Source: CAVQUE01 sp046290435 (GTDB lineage: Bacteria; Actinomycetota; Acidimicrobiia; Acidimicrobiales; UBA8592). Taken from it: 64,000 nt of DNA. The notes under the pieces were generated by a model. The model had not been told where the DNA came from, did no database searches, and saw only the letters and a program-made list of their open reading frames with translations. Of the stretch, positions 39,104 to 46,686 are shown piece by piece; within the stretch, counting starts at the first letter, position 1, and each line of letters starts with the position of its first letter. The position numbers were made by a program, and so were the translations under genes. Where the stretch lies: the NCBI GenBank assembly GCA_046290435.1, contig JBKAGO010000039.1, positions 62,001-126,000 of the forward strand, given 5' to 3'.

Positions 39104-39888
39104 GCGTCTCCCGTGGCCTGGTCGAGCCGGCGCTGCGCGCCCGGATCGACGCGGGCGGCAAGTGCCTCGTGCCCTACATCACCGGCGGGTTCGAGGGCTA
39201 TCTCGAGGCCATCTCGGCCGCCGCCGAGGCAGGCGCGGACGCCATCGAGATCGGCGTGCCCTTCTCGGATCCCGTCATGGACGGACCGATCATCCAGGAG
39301 GCCAACGAGATCGTGCTCGCGAAGGGCGTGACGCCCGCGCAGATCCTCGACGAGGTCGCGGCGCTCGATGTCGAGGTCCCCATGGCGGTGATGACGTACT
39401 ACAACATCGCCTTCCGGTTCGGTCTGGAGCGCTTCGCCACCACGTTGATCTCGAGCGGGATCAGCGGGGTCATCCTGCCGGACATGCCCCTCGACGAAGC
39501 CGGGTCCTGGCGTGAGGTCGCCGATGTGGCCGGGGTCGAGACGATCATGCTCGCTGCGCCCACCACACCCGACGAGCGCCTGGTGCGCATCTGCGACGCC
39601 ACCAAGGGTTTCGTCTATGCGGTCGGGCTGTTGGGGGTCACCGGCGTGCGCGACGAGTTGGCTGCCTCGGCCATCGAGATCGCCGGCCGTTGCAAGGCCG
39701 TCACCACCAAACCCGTGCTCGTCGGCGTCGGCGTCGGTACCCCCGAGCAGGCCGCAGAAGTGGCTGCGGTTGCCGACGGCTGCGTGGTCGGTTCGGCCGT
39801 GGTTCGGCGACTCCTCGACGGCGAGGGCCCCGAGGGAGTGGGAGCATTCGTCGGCGAGCTGCGCCGGGCGCTCGACGGCGCCGCCTGA
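39100..39888 (+). CDS. trpA: Tryptophan synthase alpha chain
   Basis: TrpA cleaves indoleglycerol phosphate to feed indole to TrpB. The 262-residue barrel has LVPYITGGFEGYL, DAIEIGVPFSDPVMDGPIIQ with the catalytic Glu, the Asp in VILPDMPLDEA, VYAVGLLGVTGVRDEL and the phosphate site VGVGVGTPEQAAEV. GTG 39100 overlaps trpB by four bases. It ends 19 bases from the convergent anti-sigma gene. Confidence 0.96.
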   Translation: MSVSRGLVEPALRARIDAGGKCLVPYITGGFEGYLEAISAAAEAGADAIEIGVPFSDPVMDGPIIQEANEIVLAKGVTPAQILDEVAALDVEVPMAVMTYYNIAFRFGLERFATTLISSGISGVILPDMPLDEAGSWREVADVAGVETIMLAAPTTPDERLVRICDATKGFVYAVGLLGVTGVRDELAASAIEIAGRCKAVTTKPVLVGVGVGTPEQAAEVAAVADGCVVGSAVVRRLLDGEGPEGVGAFVGELRRALDGAA

Positions 39889-39907
39889 CCTCTGTGGTGG
39901 AGTCCCG

Positions 39908-40201
39908 TCAGTCGGGGCCGGCGAGTTCGGTGCCGAACCTTCGAAGCCTCTCGAGCACCTCGGGGTCGATGTCGTCTGCGGGGCGAGCCAGCGCAGCCCT
40001 GAGGCGCTGGTAGGTCGCCGCTTCGAGCTCGCAGTCGGGACATGCCTCGAGGTGGGCTGCGACCTCCTCGGCGCCGCCGACGAGTTCGCCGTCGAGGTAC
40101 CGCTGGATGACAGCCGCCACCGCGTCACAGTCGACCGGGTGCGCGACGTGGTCGGGCTCTGCGCCTCGGCGGGTGAGCCGATGCCACCAGCTGGGGCTCA
40201 T
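39908..40201 (-). CDS. Zinc-type anti-sigma factor
   Basis: This 97-residue protein has the ZAS signature: a preceding Cys/His (HPVDCDAVAAVIQRYLDGEL) and HLEACPDCELEA (HxxxCxxC). Such proteins bind the ECF sigma factor encoded just upstream and release it upon oxidative or other stress. It lacks a membrane helix, so it is cytoplasmic and probably redox-sensing, like RsrA/RshA. ATG 40201 has a GAGGGGGA SD. It follows the sigma gene by 25 bases. Confidence 0.9.
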   Translation of the reverse strand: MSPSWWHRLTRRGAEPDHVAHPVDCDAVAAVIQRYLDGELVGGAEEVAAHLEACPDCELEAATYQRLRAALARPADDIDPEVLERLRRFGTELAGPD

Positions 40202-40226
40202 CGGGTCCCCCTCGTCGGTGTGTTGG

Positions 40227-40805
40227 TCACGACGACCCCTCCTCCTCGGCGATGGTGGAGAGTCCGACTCCCGCCGCTTCGAGTGCGCTGCGCATACGAC
40301 GCCGTGCCCGGTGCAGGCGGCTCATGACGGTTCCGGTGGGCACACCGAGGATGTCCGCCGCCTCCTGATAGCTGCGGCCCTCGAGGTCGACGAGGTCGAC
40401 GACTCGTCGGAACTTCTCGGGCAGATCTCCGTACGCAGCTTCGACACGGGAGTCGAAACCCTCGTCGACGACGAGTTCTTCCGGATTGCGTCCACCGTCG
40501 CCGGTGTCGGCGACCCGCGCCATGGTGACGTCGGGGTCGCGCAGCAGTTCGGGGCGACGGCGCCGCACCCGGTTGATCTGTGCGTTGCGCACGATGGTGA
40601 GCAGCCAGGCCCGTGGATAGCGGCCGTCGAATCGGTCGATGGCCCGATAGGCCCGCAACAGCGCCTCCTGGACGACGTCCTCGGCATCGGCGTGGTTGCG
40701 CGTCAGCGAGAGCGCCACCCGGTACATGACGTCGAGCTCGGGCAGGACGACTTCGTCGAATCGCTGCTTGCGGGCCCGGCCGTCGAGCGGCGATCCGACG
40801 TCCAT
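40227..40805 (-). CDS. ECF-family RNA polymerase sigma factor (SigR/SigH-like)
   Basis: The 192-residue protein has region 2 (VMYRVALSLTRNHADAEDVVQEALLRAYRA, here about residues 26-55, with RYPRAWLLTIVRNAQINRVRR) and region 4 (LPEKFRRVVDLVDLEGRSYQEAADILGVPTGTVMSRLHRARRRM; about residues 128-171). The pairing with a ZAS anti-sigma suggests the SigR/SigH/SigE group that answers thiol or heat stress. The ATG at 40805 has TAGTCT 8 bases upstream. Its regulon is unknown; whether it controls its own promoter cannot be judged here. Confidence 0.93.
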   Translation of the reverse strand: MDVGSPLDGRARKQRFDEVVLPELDVMYRVALSLTRNHADAEDVVQEALLRAYRAIDRFDGRYPRAWLLTIVRNAQINRVRRRRPELLRDPDVTMARVADTGDGGRNPEELVVDEGFDSRVEAAYGDLPEKFRRVVDLVDLEGRSYQEAADILGVPTGTVMSRLHRARRRMRSALEAAGVGLSTIAEEEGSS

Positions 40806-40813
40806 GGCGGCGC

Positions 40814-40819
40814 AGACTA
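40814..40819 (-). promoter_or_regulatory. -10 element of the sigma/anti-sigma operon
   Basis: TAGTCT on the minus strand, 8 bases before the ATG at 40805. Confidence 0.5.
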
Positions 40820-40922
40820 GTTGGTCCGGTTGTCGGGTTGGGGTCGCCTCCGGCGCCACCGGCGGTGTAGTGAGCACTACGCGAGTTCGGCTGATTGCCG
40901 AGGGGTTCGCACGACAGGGGTG

Positions 40923-40928
40923 TAATTT
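40923..40928 (+). promoter_or_regulatory. Possible -10 element of the HU gene
   Basis: TAATTT stands out in an otherwise GC-rich leader about 87 bases before the HU start; the mRNA then has a leader with AGGAGG (41003-41008). Confidence 0.4.
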
Positions 40929-41014
40929 GGTGCATCCCCGTGGACCGGTCTGTCAGGACCGTCCTCGGCCCACCGGGTGGGCACCGAGCCCACGGGCGAA
41001 CCAGGAGGAACACC

Positions 41015-41299
41015 ATGAACAAGTCCGAACTCGTCGATGCACTGGCCGACAAGGCCGGCGTTTCCAAGACCGATGCCGACGCCGTGTTGAAGGCCCTCGA
41101 AGAGGTCATCACCAGCGAGGTCGCCGGCAAGGGCGACAAGATCGCCCTGACCGGCTTCGTCACGTTCGAGCGTACGTATCGCAAGCCCCGCAGCGGCCGC
41201 AACCCCCAGACCGGCGAGACCATCGAGGTCCCCGGCGGCAACGCCATGAAGATCAGCGCCGGTTCGAAGCTCAAGGCCGCCGCCAAGGCCTCGTCCTAG
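41015..41299 (+). CDS. hup: HU-family histone-like DNA-binding protein
   Basis: This 94-residue protein has the HU fold: MNKSELVDALADKAGVSKTD helices, FVTFERTYRKPRSGRNPQTG with the DNA-binding arm, and NAMKISAGSKLKAAAK at the end. The mycobacterial Lys/Ala-rich C-terminal tail is missing, so it is the short type. A strong AGGAGG 6 bases before the ATG and a leader fit a highly expressed gene. Confidence 0.96.
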   Translation: MNKSELVDALADKAGVSKTDADAVLKALEEVITSEVAGKGDKIALTGFVTFERTYRKPRSGRNPQTGETIEVPGGNAMKISAGSKLKAAAKASS

Positions 41300-41309
41300 G
41301 CCATCGCGC

Positions 41310-41756
41310 ATGACGAAGCACGCCTCCTCGTCCGAACTCCCGGCCCCCGCCGACGTCTTGCCCCACCGCGACCCGTTCCTCTTTCTCACCGAGGTGACCG
41401 GGCTCGAGCGTGGGGCGTGGGCCGAGGGCTACTGGCAGCTGACGGGCGAGGAGGCGTTCTTCGCCGGTCACTTCCCGGGACGGCCCACGCTGCCGGGCGT
41501 CCTGCAATGCGAGGCCATCGCGCAGTTGGGTGCCTATGTGGTGCTCCTCGGCGACGGGCTCGAGAACAAGCTGCCGCTGTTTGGCGGGCTCGACAAAGCC
41601 CGTTTCCGGCGCCAGGTCGTCCCCGGCGACCGCCTCGACCTGCGCCTCGACGTGCAGCGTATGTCGGCACGCGCCGGCAAGGCCACCGGTACGGCGACCG
41701 TCGACGGCGAGGTCGCCTGCGCCGCCGAGTTGATGTTCGTCATCGTCGACGCCTAG
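41310..41756 (+). CDS. fabZ: FabZ/FabA-like 3-hydroxyacyl-ACP dehydratase
   Basis: This 148-residue hotdog-fold protein has the FabZ pattern: LPHRDPFLFLTEV, the catalytic His in FFAGHFPGRPTLPGVLQCEAIAQ with the Glu ten residues on, and FRRQVVPGDRLDL. It removes water from 3-hydroxyacyl-ACP. It lies 10 bases after the HU gene and converges on the fab operon, which lacks any other dehydratase, so it probably completes that pathway. Confidence 0.92.
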   Translation: MTKHASSSELPAPADVLPHRDPFLFLTEVTGLERGAWAEGYWQLTGEEAFFAGHFPGRPTLPGVLQCEAIAQLGAYVVLLGDGLENKLPLFGGLDKARFRRQVVPGDRLDLRLDVQRMSARAGKATGTATVDGEVACAAELMFVIVDA

Positions 41757-41782
41757 GCGGCGACGGAGCGCTCGCAGGGCCC

Positions 41783-41798
41783 CCAGGCACAGGCCTGG
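41783..41798. terminator. Small hairpin between convergent fabZ and fabF
   Basis: CCAGGC-ACAG-GCCTGG, without a T-tract, lies in the 63-base gap between the stops. Confidence 0.3.
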
Positions 41799-41819
41799 TC
41801 GCGCTTCGGCGGTGTGGCC

Positions 41820-42989
41820 TCAGACCGGGGCGATCACGATCGTCCCGTTGTGGCCGCCGAAGCCGAACGAGTTCGACAGCGTCGGACCGGGCGTCCAGGC
41901 CCGGGGCTCGTCCACCACCAGGTCGATGGCCGGCATCTCAGGGTCCGGTGTGGTGTGGCCATGGGTGGGCGGGATGAGTCCGTGGCCGATGCTCAGCACG
42001 ACCGCTGCTGCCTCGATCGCTCCCGCTGCGCCCAATGCGTGGCCGGTTGCGCCCTTGGTCGAGGTCACCGCAGGCCCCGCGCTCCCGAACACCTTTGCGA
42101 TCGCCTCTGCCTCGGCCCGATCGTTGAGCGGCGTCGAGGTCCCATGGGCATTGATGTGACGGACATCGGCTGCAGTGATGCCGGCGTCCTCGAGTGCCAA
42201 CTCCATGCACCGGACCGCGCCGGCGCCGTCGGGGGCGGGCGCGGTGATGTGGTGGGCGTCGGCGGTGCTGGCCGAACCGAGCAGCTCCGCGAGGATCGTG
42301 GCCCCGCGGGCCTCGGCCATCTCGAATTCCTCGAGCACCAGCACCGCAGCGGCCTCGGCGTGCATGAAGCCATCGCGGTCGGCGTCGAAGGGTCGGGAAA
42401 CGCCGGCGTTGGAGGTCGCCGTCATGTTGATGAAGCCCTGCATGGCGACCGGACTGAGCGTCGCCTCGGACCCGCCGGTGATCACCGCGTCGCAGCGTCC
42501 GTGGCGGATGAGATCCGCGGCACGGCCGATGGCGTGGGTGGCTGCGGCACAGGCCGTCACGGTGGTCTCGCATGGCCCGGCGAATCCGTAGCGCATCGAT
42601 ATCGATGCGCCGGCCGCGTTGCCCATCATCATCGGCACCAGGAACGGCGAGACCCGACGAGGCCCTTTGGTGATGAAGACCTCGATCTGTTCCTCGAGCG
42701 TCGCGATGCCACCGATACCGGTCCCGAAGAACACACCGGTGCGCGCCGGGTCGGCCCCGAGCGGTCCGCTCTGTTCGAGCGCCTCGGCACAGGCGGCCAG
42801 GGCGAACTGCGTGAACCGGTCGGCGCGGCGAGCCTCCTTCGGGTTGTCGAAGAACGGCAGAGGATCGAAGCCCTCGACGGAGAACCCGTGCGCGGGCGGG
42901 CCCGACAGGAGCCCGTCCCAATAGGCGTCGCGTCCGATCCCGCAGTTCGCGATGACGCCGAGCCCGGTGATGGCGACCCGGCGTGACAT
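41820..42989 (-). CDS. fabF: Beta-ketoacyl-ACP synthase II
   Basis: FabF elongates acyl-ACP with malonyl-ACP. The 389-residue protein has the nucleophile C147 in TTVTACAAATHAIG, the two catalytic His in HINAHGTSTPLND and KGATGHALGAAG, and the C-terminal NSFGFGGHNGTIV. The ATG at 42989 overlaps the acpP stop (TGATG). It is the last gene of fabD-fabH-fabG-acpP-fabF. Confidence 0.95.
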   Translation of the reverse strand: MSRRVAITGLGVIANCGIGRDAYWDGLLSGPPAHGFSVEGFDPLPFFDNPKEARRADRFTQFALAACAEALEQSGPLGADPARTGVFFGTGIGGIATLEEQIEVFITKGPRRVSPFLVPMMMGNAAGASISMRYGFAGPCETTVTACAAATHAIGRAADLIRHGRCDAVITGGSEATLSPVAMQGFINMTATSNAGVSRPFDADRDGFMHAEAAAVLVLEEFEMAEARGATILAELLGSASTADAHHITAPAPDGAGAVRCMELALEDAGITAADVRHINAHGTSTPLNDRAEAEAIAKVFGSAGPAVTSTKGATGHALGAAGAIEAAAVVLSIGHGLIPPTHGHTTPDPEMPAIDLVVDEPRAWTPGPTLSNSFGFGGHNGTIVIAPV

Positions 42990-43225
42990 CAGAGCTTGGC
43001 GGTGATCAGGTCGAAGGCCTGCCCGATGGTGTCGATACCCTCGAGCTCTTCCTCTTCGACGGTGACGTCGAACTCTTCCTCGAGCGCCATGACGAGCTCG
43101 ACGAGGTCGAGGCTGTCGGCGTCGAGGTCCTCTGCGAAGGATGCTTCGCGGGTGATCTTGGATTCCTCGACCGAGAGCACCTCGACGGCACACTTGGTGA
43201 ATCGTTGGAACTGCTCGTCACTCAC
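42989..43225 (-). CDS. acpP: Acyl carrier protein
   Basis: The 78-residue acidic protein has the phosphopantetheine site S38 in EDLDADSLDLVELVMALEE. It carries growing acyl chains on the synthase. GTG 43225 is preferred because AGGAG lies 8 bases upstream. The N-terminus SDEQFQRFTKCAVEVL is typical of actinobacterial AcpP. Confidence 0.95.
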   Translation of the reverse strand: MSDEQFQRFTKCAVEVLSVEESKITREASFAEDLDADSLDLVELVMALEEEFDVTVEEEELEGIDTIGQAFDLITAKL

Positions 43226-43307
43226 GTCATTGACTCCTGTCGCAGGTATTGGGTTTGGCTTCGAGAGAGGGGATTGCGGCTTCGACGAGTGGGGCGATGA
43301 GGGACGA

Positions 43308-44036
43308 TCATGATCCCATCCCGAGGCCCCCGTCGACGGGGATGACCGCACCGGTGATGTAGCCGGCGTCGTCGCCGACGACGAAACCGATCGTCGCGGC
43401 GATCTCTTCGGTGGAGGCGAATCTCCCCAGGGGCACGGTTTGGGTGATGGCCGCCTTCTGGTCGTCGGTGAGGGCGTCGATCATATCGGTCTGGACCGGA
43501 CCGGGGGCCACCACGTTGACGGTGATCCCCCGGGACGCGAACTCCCGGGCGAGCGAGCGGGCGAGGCCCACCAGTCCCGCCTTCGATGCGGCGTAGTTCG
43601 CCTGACCGGCCTGCCCGGCCAGGCCCACCACCGAGGACACGAAGACGATGCGGCCCCACCGGGCACGCATCATCGACTTCACAGCGCGCTTCGCGACACG
43701 GAACCCCGCGGTGAGGTTGGCGTCGACGACCGAGGTGAAGTCGTCGTCGCTCATGCGCAGCACCAGGCCGTCGCGGGTGATGCCCGCATTGGACACGAGG
43801 ATCTCGACGGGACCGAGTTCGCCCTCGATGGCGGAGAAGGCGGCCTCGACTGCATCGGGATCGGTGACGTCGCAGCGCACCGCGAACAGGCGTGGGTCGT
43901 CGGGCGGATCGCTCCGGTAGGTCACGGCGACGCGGTGGCCTGCATCGGCGAGACGGCGGGCGGTGGCGAGGCCGATGCCCCGGTTGGCGCCGGTGACCAG
44001 CACCACGCGTCCCTCGGTTGTCACTGTGTCGCTCAT
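43308..44036 (-). CDS. fabG: 3-oxoacyl-ACP reductase
   Basis: FabG reduces 3-ketoacyl-ACP with NADPH. The 242-residue SDR has the cofactor loop VLVTGANRGIGLATA, VSNAGITRDGLVLRM, the Ser in IVFVSSVVGLAGQAGQANY with YAASKAG (Ser-Tyr-Lys) and the C-terminal ITGAVIPVDGGLGM. The start overlaps the fabH stop; an 82-base gap separates it from acpP. Confidence 0.95.
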   Translation of the reverse strand: MSDTVTTEGRVVLVTGANRGIGLATARRLADAGHRVAVTYRSDPPDDPRLFAVRCDVTDPDAVEAAFSAIEGELGPVEILVSNAGITRDGLVLRMSDDDFTSVVDANLTAGFRVAKRAVKSMMRARWGRIVFVSSVVGLAGQAGQANYAASKAGLVGLARSLAREFASRGITVNVVAPGPVQTDMIDALTDDQKAAITQTVPLGRFASTEEIAATIGFVVGDDAGYITGAVIPVDGGLGMGS

Positions 44037-44980
44037 CAGCCGCCCCAACGCAGCACGGCCGAAGCCGAGGTCATCCCTGCGCCGAAGCCGACCAGGAGCA
44101 CGAGGTCGCCGGCGGCGATGCGGTCGTTGTCGAGGGCGTCGGCGAGCGCAAGGGGGATCGTTGCAGACGACGTGTTGCCGGTGTGCTGCAGGACCATGAC
44201 AGCTCGCTCGGTGGGTATGCCCAGGCGGTTCATGGAGGCGTCGATGATGCGGGCGTTGGCCTGGTGGGGGATGACGAGGGAGATGTCGTCGGCGGTCACG
44301 CCCGCCTGGTCCATCGAGGCATTGGCCGACGCTGCCATGGCCTTGACGGCCTGGCGGAAGACCTCTTTGCCCTCCATCTCCAAGGTGCCCCCCACGTCGG
44401 CGAACAGGATGTGGCGGAACTCGCCCTGGCTCCCGAGGTTCCACCCGAGCAGCTCGCCCGGCCCGTCGCACGCCTCGAGGACGACCGCGCCGGCGCCATC
44501 GGCGAACAGGATGCAGGTGGTGCGGTCGGTCCAGTCGACGATGCGCGAGAGCGTCTCGGAACCGACGACCAGAATGCGCTCGGTGCCCAGGCCGATCATC
44601 GCGTGTGCCGTGACGAGGCCGTACATGAAGCCGGAGCACGCCGCGTTGAGGTCCATGGCACCGCAGCTGAGGCCGAGGCCGTGCTGTACAGCCGACGCCG
44701 TGGCGGGAACCTGATCGTCGGGTGTGGTGGTCGCCAGGATGACCAGATCGATCTGGTCGGCGGTGACACCGGCCCGGGCCAACGCCTCGGCGCCGGCCTC
44801 GATCGCGAGGCCGGCGGTGGTGCCACCGATACGACGCTCGGCGATACCGGTGCGGTCACGGATCCACTCGTCGCTGGTGTCGACCATGGTGGCCAGGTCG
44901 TCGTTGGTGACGATCTTGGGGGGCAGCGCCGTACCCCAACCGGTGATGACGGCGCCTCTGCGCCCGGTGGCGGTGGTCAT
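44036..44980 (-). CDS. fabH: Beta-ketoacyl-ACP synthase III
   Basis: FabH starts fatty acid synthesis by condensing an acyl-CoA with malonyl-ACP. The 314-residue protein has C115 in LNAACSGFMYGL, the His in VIPHQANARIID and the Asn in LQHTGNTSSATIP. The N-terminal SDEWIRDRTGIAERR is diagnostic. It overlaps fabD by four bases. Confidence 0.95.
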   Translation of the reverse strand: MTTATGRRGAVITGWGTALPPKIVTNDDLATMVDTSDEWIRDRTGIAERRIGGTTAGLAIEAGAEALARAGVTADQIDLVILATTTPDDQVPATASAVQHGLGLSCGAMDLNAACSGFMYGLVTAHAMIGLGTERILVVGSETLSRIVDWTDRTTCILFADGAGAVVLEACDGPGELLGWNLGSQGEFRHILFADVGGTLEMEGKEVFRQAVKAMAASANASMDQAGVTADDISLVIPHQANARIIDASMNRLGIPTERAVMVLQHTGNTSSATIPLALADALDNDRIAAGDLVLLVGFGAGMTSASAVLRWGG

Positions 44981-46152
44981 GGCGTGCGCAGCCAGGCGAT
45001 GGGCTGGCTGGCCGTGACTCGCTCGCCGTCCATGGCCAACAGGCCCTGCATCTCGCCGGCGAACGGGCTGCGGACTTCGCAGTCGTTGACGTGGCCGAGC
45101 AGGTGGCCGATGGCGACGACCGCACCGGCGACCTCGGCGTCGACGGGGGTGAACACGCCGGCGCAGGGACTCACCACCAGGCGTTCGGTGGCGAAGAGTG
45201 ACTCGCCTTCGAGCCCGCCACCGCCGGAGGTCGGCTTGCCCGAGATCGTCTCGAGGAGCTGGTCGACATCGGCCGGGGTGTTGACCTTGGCCGTCGCCGC
45301 GGCGCTGGCGATACGACGGGCCATGCCCGTCAGCACCGTGCCGGGGCCGAGTTCGACGAAGGTCGATCCGCCGGCCTCTTCGAGAGCGTGCACCGTGTGC
45401 CGCCAGCGCACCGGGCTGGTCAGCTGCGACGACAACAGTCCCGGCCAGTCGGCAGCGGAGGTGTGTCCCATCGCGTCGACGTTGGCATAGACCGGGCGAT
45501 CGGGATCGCGGAACTCGACCTGGTCGATCGCCTTGCGGAGGCGATCCCGCGCCGGCTCCATGAACGGCGTGTGGAACGCACCCGAGACGGCCAGGGGCAT
45601 GGACTTCTTGGCGCCGAGCTCGCGGGCGACCGCCGACGCAGCCTCGACGCCGGCGGGCGAACCGGCGATGACGACCTGGCCCGGGGCGTTGAAGTTGGCG
45701 ACCCAGACGTCGCCGTCGACGCGATGACAGGCGGACTCCACGAGGGCGTCGTCGAGGCCGAGGACCGCGGCCATCGTGCCCTCGCTGGTCTCCGCGCACA
45801 GCTGCATCGCCTCGCCACGTTCGCCGACCAGGCGCACGGCGTCTTCGAAGTCGAGCGCGCCCGAGGCGGTCAGCGCCGTGTACTCGCCCAGGCTGTGCCC
45901 GGCATGGGCGGCCGCATCGATGCCCACGCGGGCGACGGCATCGAAGATCACCATCGACAGCAGGAACGTGGAGAGTTGCGCGTTGCGGGTCTGGCGGAGC
46001 TCGTCGTCGTCGGCCTCGAGTAGCAGCGCCTCGAGATCGCGACCGGCGACCTCGGAGGCCTCGGCGACGAGCTCCCACGAGGGATGGGCGAGCCAGGGTC
46101 GGCCCATGCCGGACTTCTGCGACCCCTGACCGGGGTAGGTGAACACGATCAT
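44977..46152 (-). CDS. fabD: Malonyl-CoA:ACP transacylase with C-terminal lipoyl/biotinyl-like domain
   Basis: Residues 1-~305 are a normal FabD: FTYPGQGSQKSGMG, the Ser nucleophile S87 in AGHSLGEYTAL, VSGAFHTPFM with the His, and LGPGTVLTGMARR. After a Gly-rich linker, the last ~75 residues (VVSPCAGVFTPVDAEVAGAV, then VRSPFAGEMQGLLAMDGERV and SQPIAWL) look like the barrel of biotinyl/lipoyl carrier domains, but the Lys-bearing hairpin is replaced by NDCEV. So it cannot carry biotin or lipoate in the usual way. ATG 46152 has GGAG 9 bases upstream; an ATG five codons earlier is possible. It leads the operon. Confidence 0.9.
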   Translation of the reverse strand: MIVFTYPGQGSQKSGMGRPWLAHPSWELVAEASEVAGRDLEALLLEADDDELRQTRNAQLSTFLLSMVIFDAVARVGIDAAAHAGHSLGEYTALTASGALDFEDAVRLVGERGEAMQLCAETSEGTMAAVLGLDDALVESACHRVDGDVWVANFNAPGQVVIAGSPAGVEAASAVARELGAKKSMPLAVSGAFHTPFMEPARDRLRKAIDQVEFRDPDRPVYANVDAMGHTSAADWPGLLSSQLTSPVRWRHTVHALEEAGGSTFVELGPGTVLTGMARRIASAAATAKVNTPADVDQLLETISGKPTSGGGGLEGESLFATERLVVSPCAGVFTPVDAEVAGAVVAIGHLLGHVNDCEVRSPFAGEMQGLLAMDGERVTASQPIAWLRTP

Positions 46153-46270
46153 CGAAGTGGACTCCATCGACGCCCCGGGGTCCGGGGGCGCATAGTGAGG
46201 AACGGGCGGAGGGGCCACACTGCCCCTGACGTATGGCGGTTGCTCTGACCCGCCGGGCCGACGGGGGGTT

Positions 46271-46432
46271 TCATGCGGGGCTCGCCGATGAAGCCGACTC
46301 GAGGGGTGGTGGGCCGTAGCGATCTCTGTTGCGGGCGATGAGCCGATCGCGCACGGCGACGAAGACACCTATCGCCGCAGCGACGGCGAACAGGCGCCCG
46401 ACCAGAGCGCGGGATCGATGCCGAGACCGCAT
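46271..46432 (-). CDS. Small single-pass membrane protein
   Basis: A 53-residue protein: a basic N-terminus (MRSRHRSRALVGRLF), one hydrophobic segment (AVAAAIGVFVAV), then RDRLIARNRDRYGPPPLES. A TAGCCT lies 6 bases before the ATG, exactly the local promoter pattern, which makes this short frame credible. It lies between the fab operon and the tRNA gene. Its function is unknown. Confidence 0.55.
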   Translation of the reverse strand: MRSRHRSRALVGRLFAVAAAIGVFVAVRDRLIARNRDRYGPPPLESASSASPA

Positions 46433-46438
46433 GCGGCG

Positions 46439-46444
46439 AGGCTA
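46439..46444 (-). promoter_or_regulatory. -10 element of the small membrane protein gene
   Basis: TAGCCT on the minus strand, 6 bases before the ATG at 46432. Confidence 0.5.
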
Positions 46445-46500
46445 CGCTGCTCGGGCGCCACGTGCGAACGCCCGGTTGTCGAGCCGGCGTCGACGTCCAT

Positions 46501-46584
46501 GCCCGGGTGGCGGAATAGGCAGACGCGGGGGACTCAAAATCCCTTTCCCTTCGGGGAGTGCGGGTTCGATTCCCGCCCCGGGCA
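46501..46584 (+). tRNA. tRNA-Leu (anticodon CAA)
   Basis: A full cloverleaf: acceptor GCCCGGG/CCCGGGC, D arm, anticodon loop CTCAAAA (anticodon CAA, reading UUG), a long variable arm (TTTCCCTTCGGGGAGT) as in class II tRNAs, and the T arm GCGGGTTCGATTCCCGC. The 3' CCA is not encoded. UUG is a rare codon in this GC-rich genome, yet it starts the phospholipase gene. Confidence 0.96.
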
Positions 46585-46605
46585 CGATCGAATCGTCTTT
46601 CTCTT
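46584..46605 (+). terminator. Short terminator after tRNA-Leu
   Basis: ACGAT-CGA-ATCGT followed by CTTTCTCTT. Confidence 0.4.
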
Positions 46606-46621
46606 GGGTGTCGCTCGATGC

Positions 46622-46650
46622 TTTGCGGTGGCAGACCGATGCGCTAGGTT
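46622..46650 (+). promoter_or_regulatory. Promoter of the fasciclin gene
   Basis: TTTGCG and TAGGTT are separated by 17 bases; a leader of about 30 bases with GAAAGAG precedes the ATG at 46687. Confidence 0.45.
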
Positions 46651-46686
46651 CTGCCGGAACACACATCGACCGAAAGAGCTGTATCC

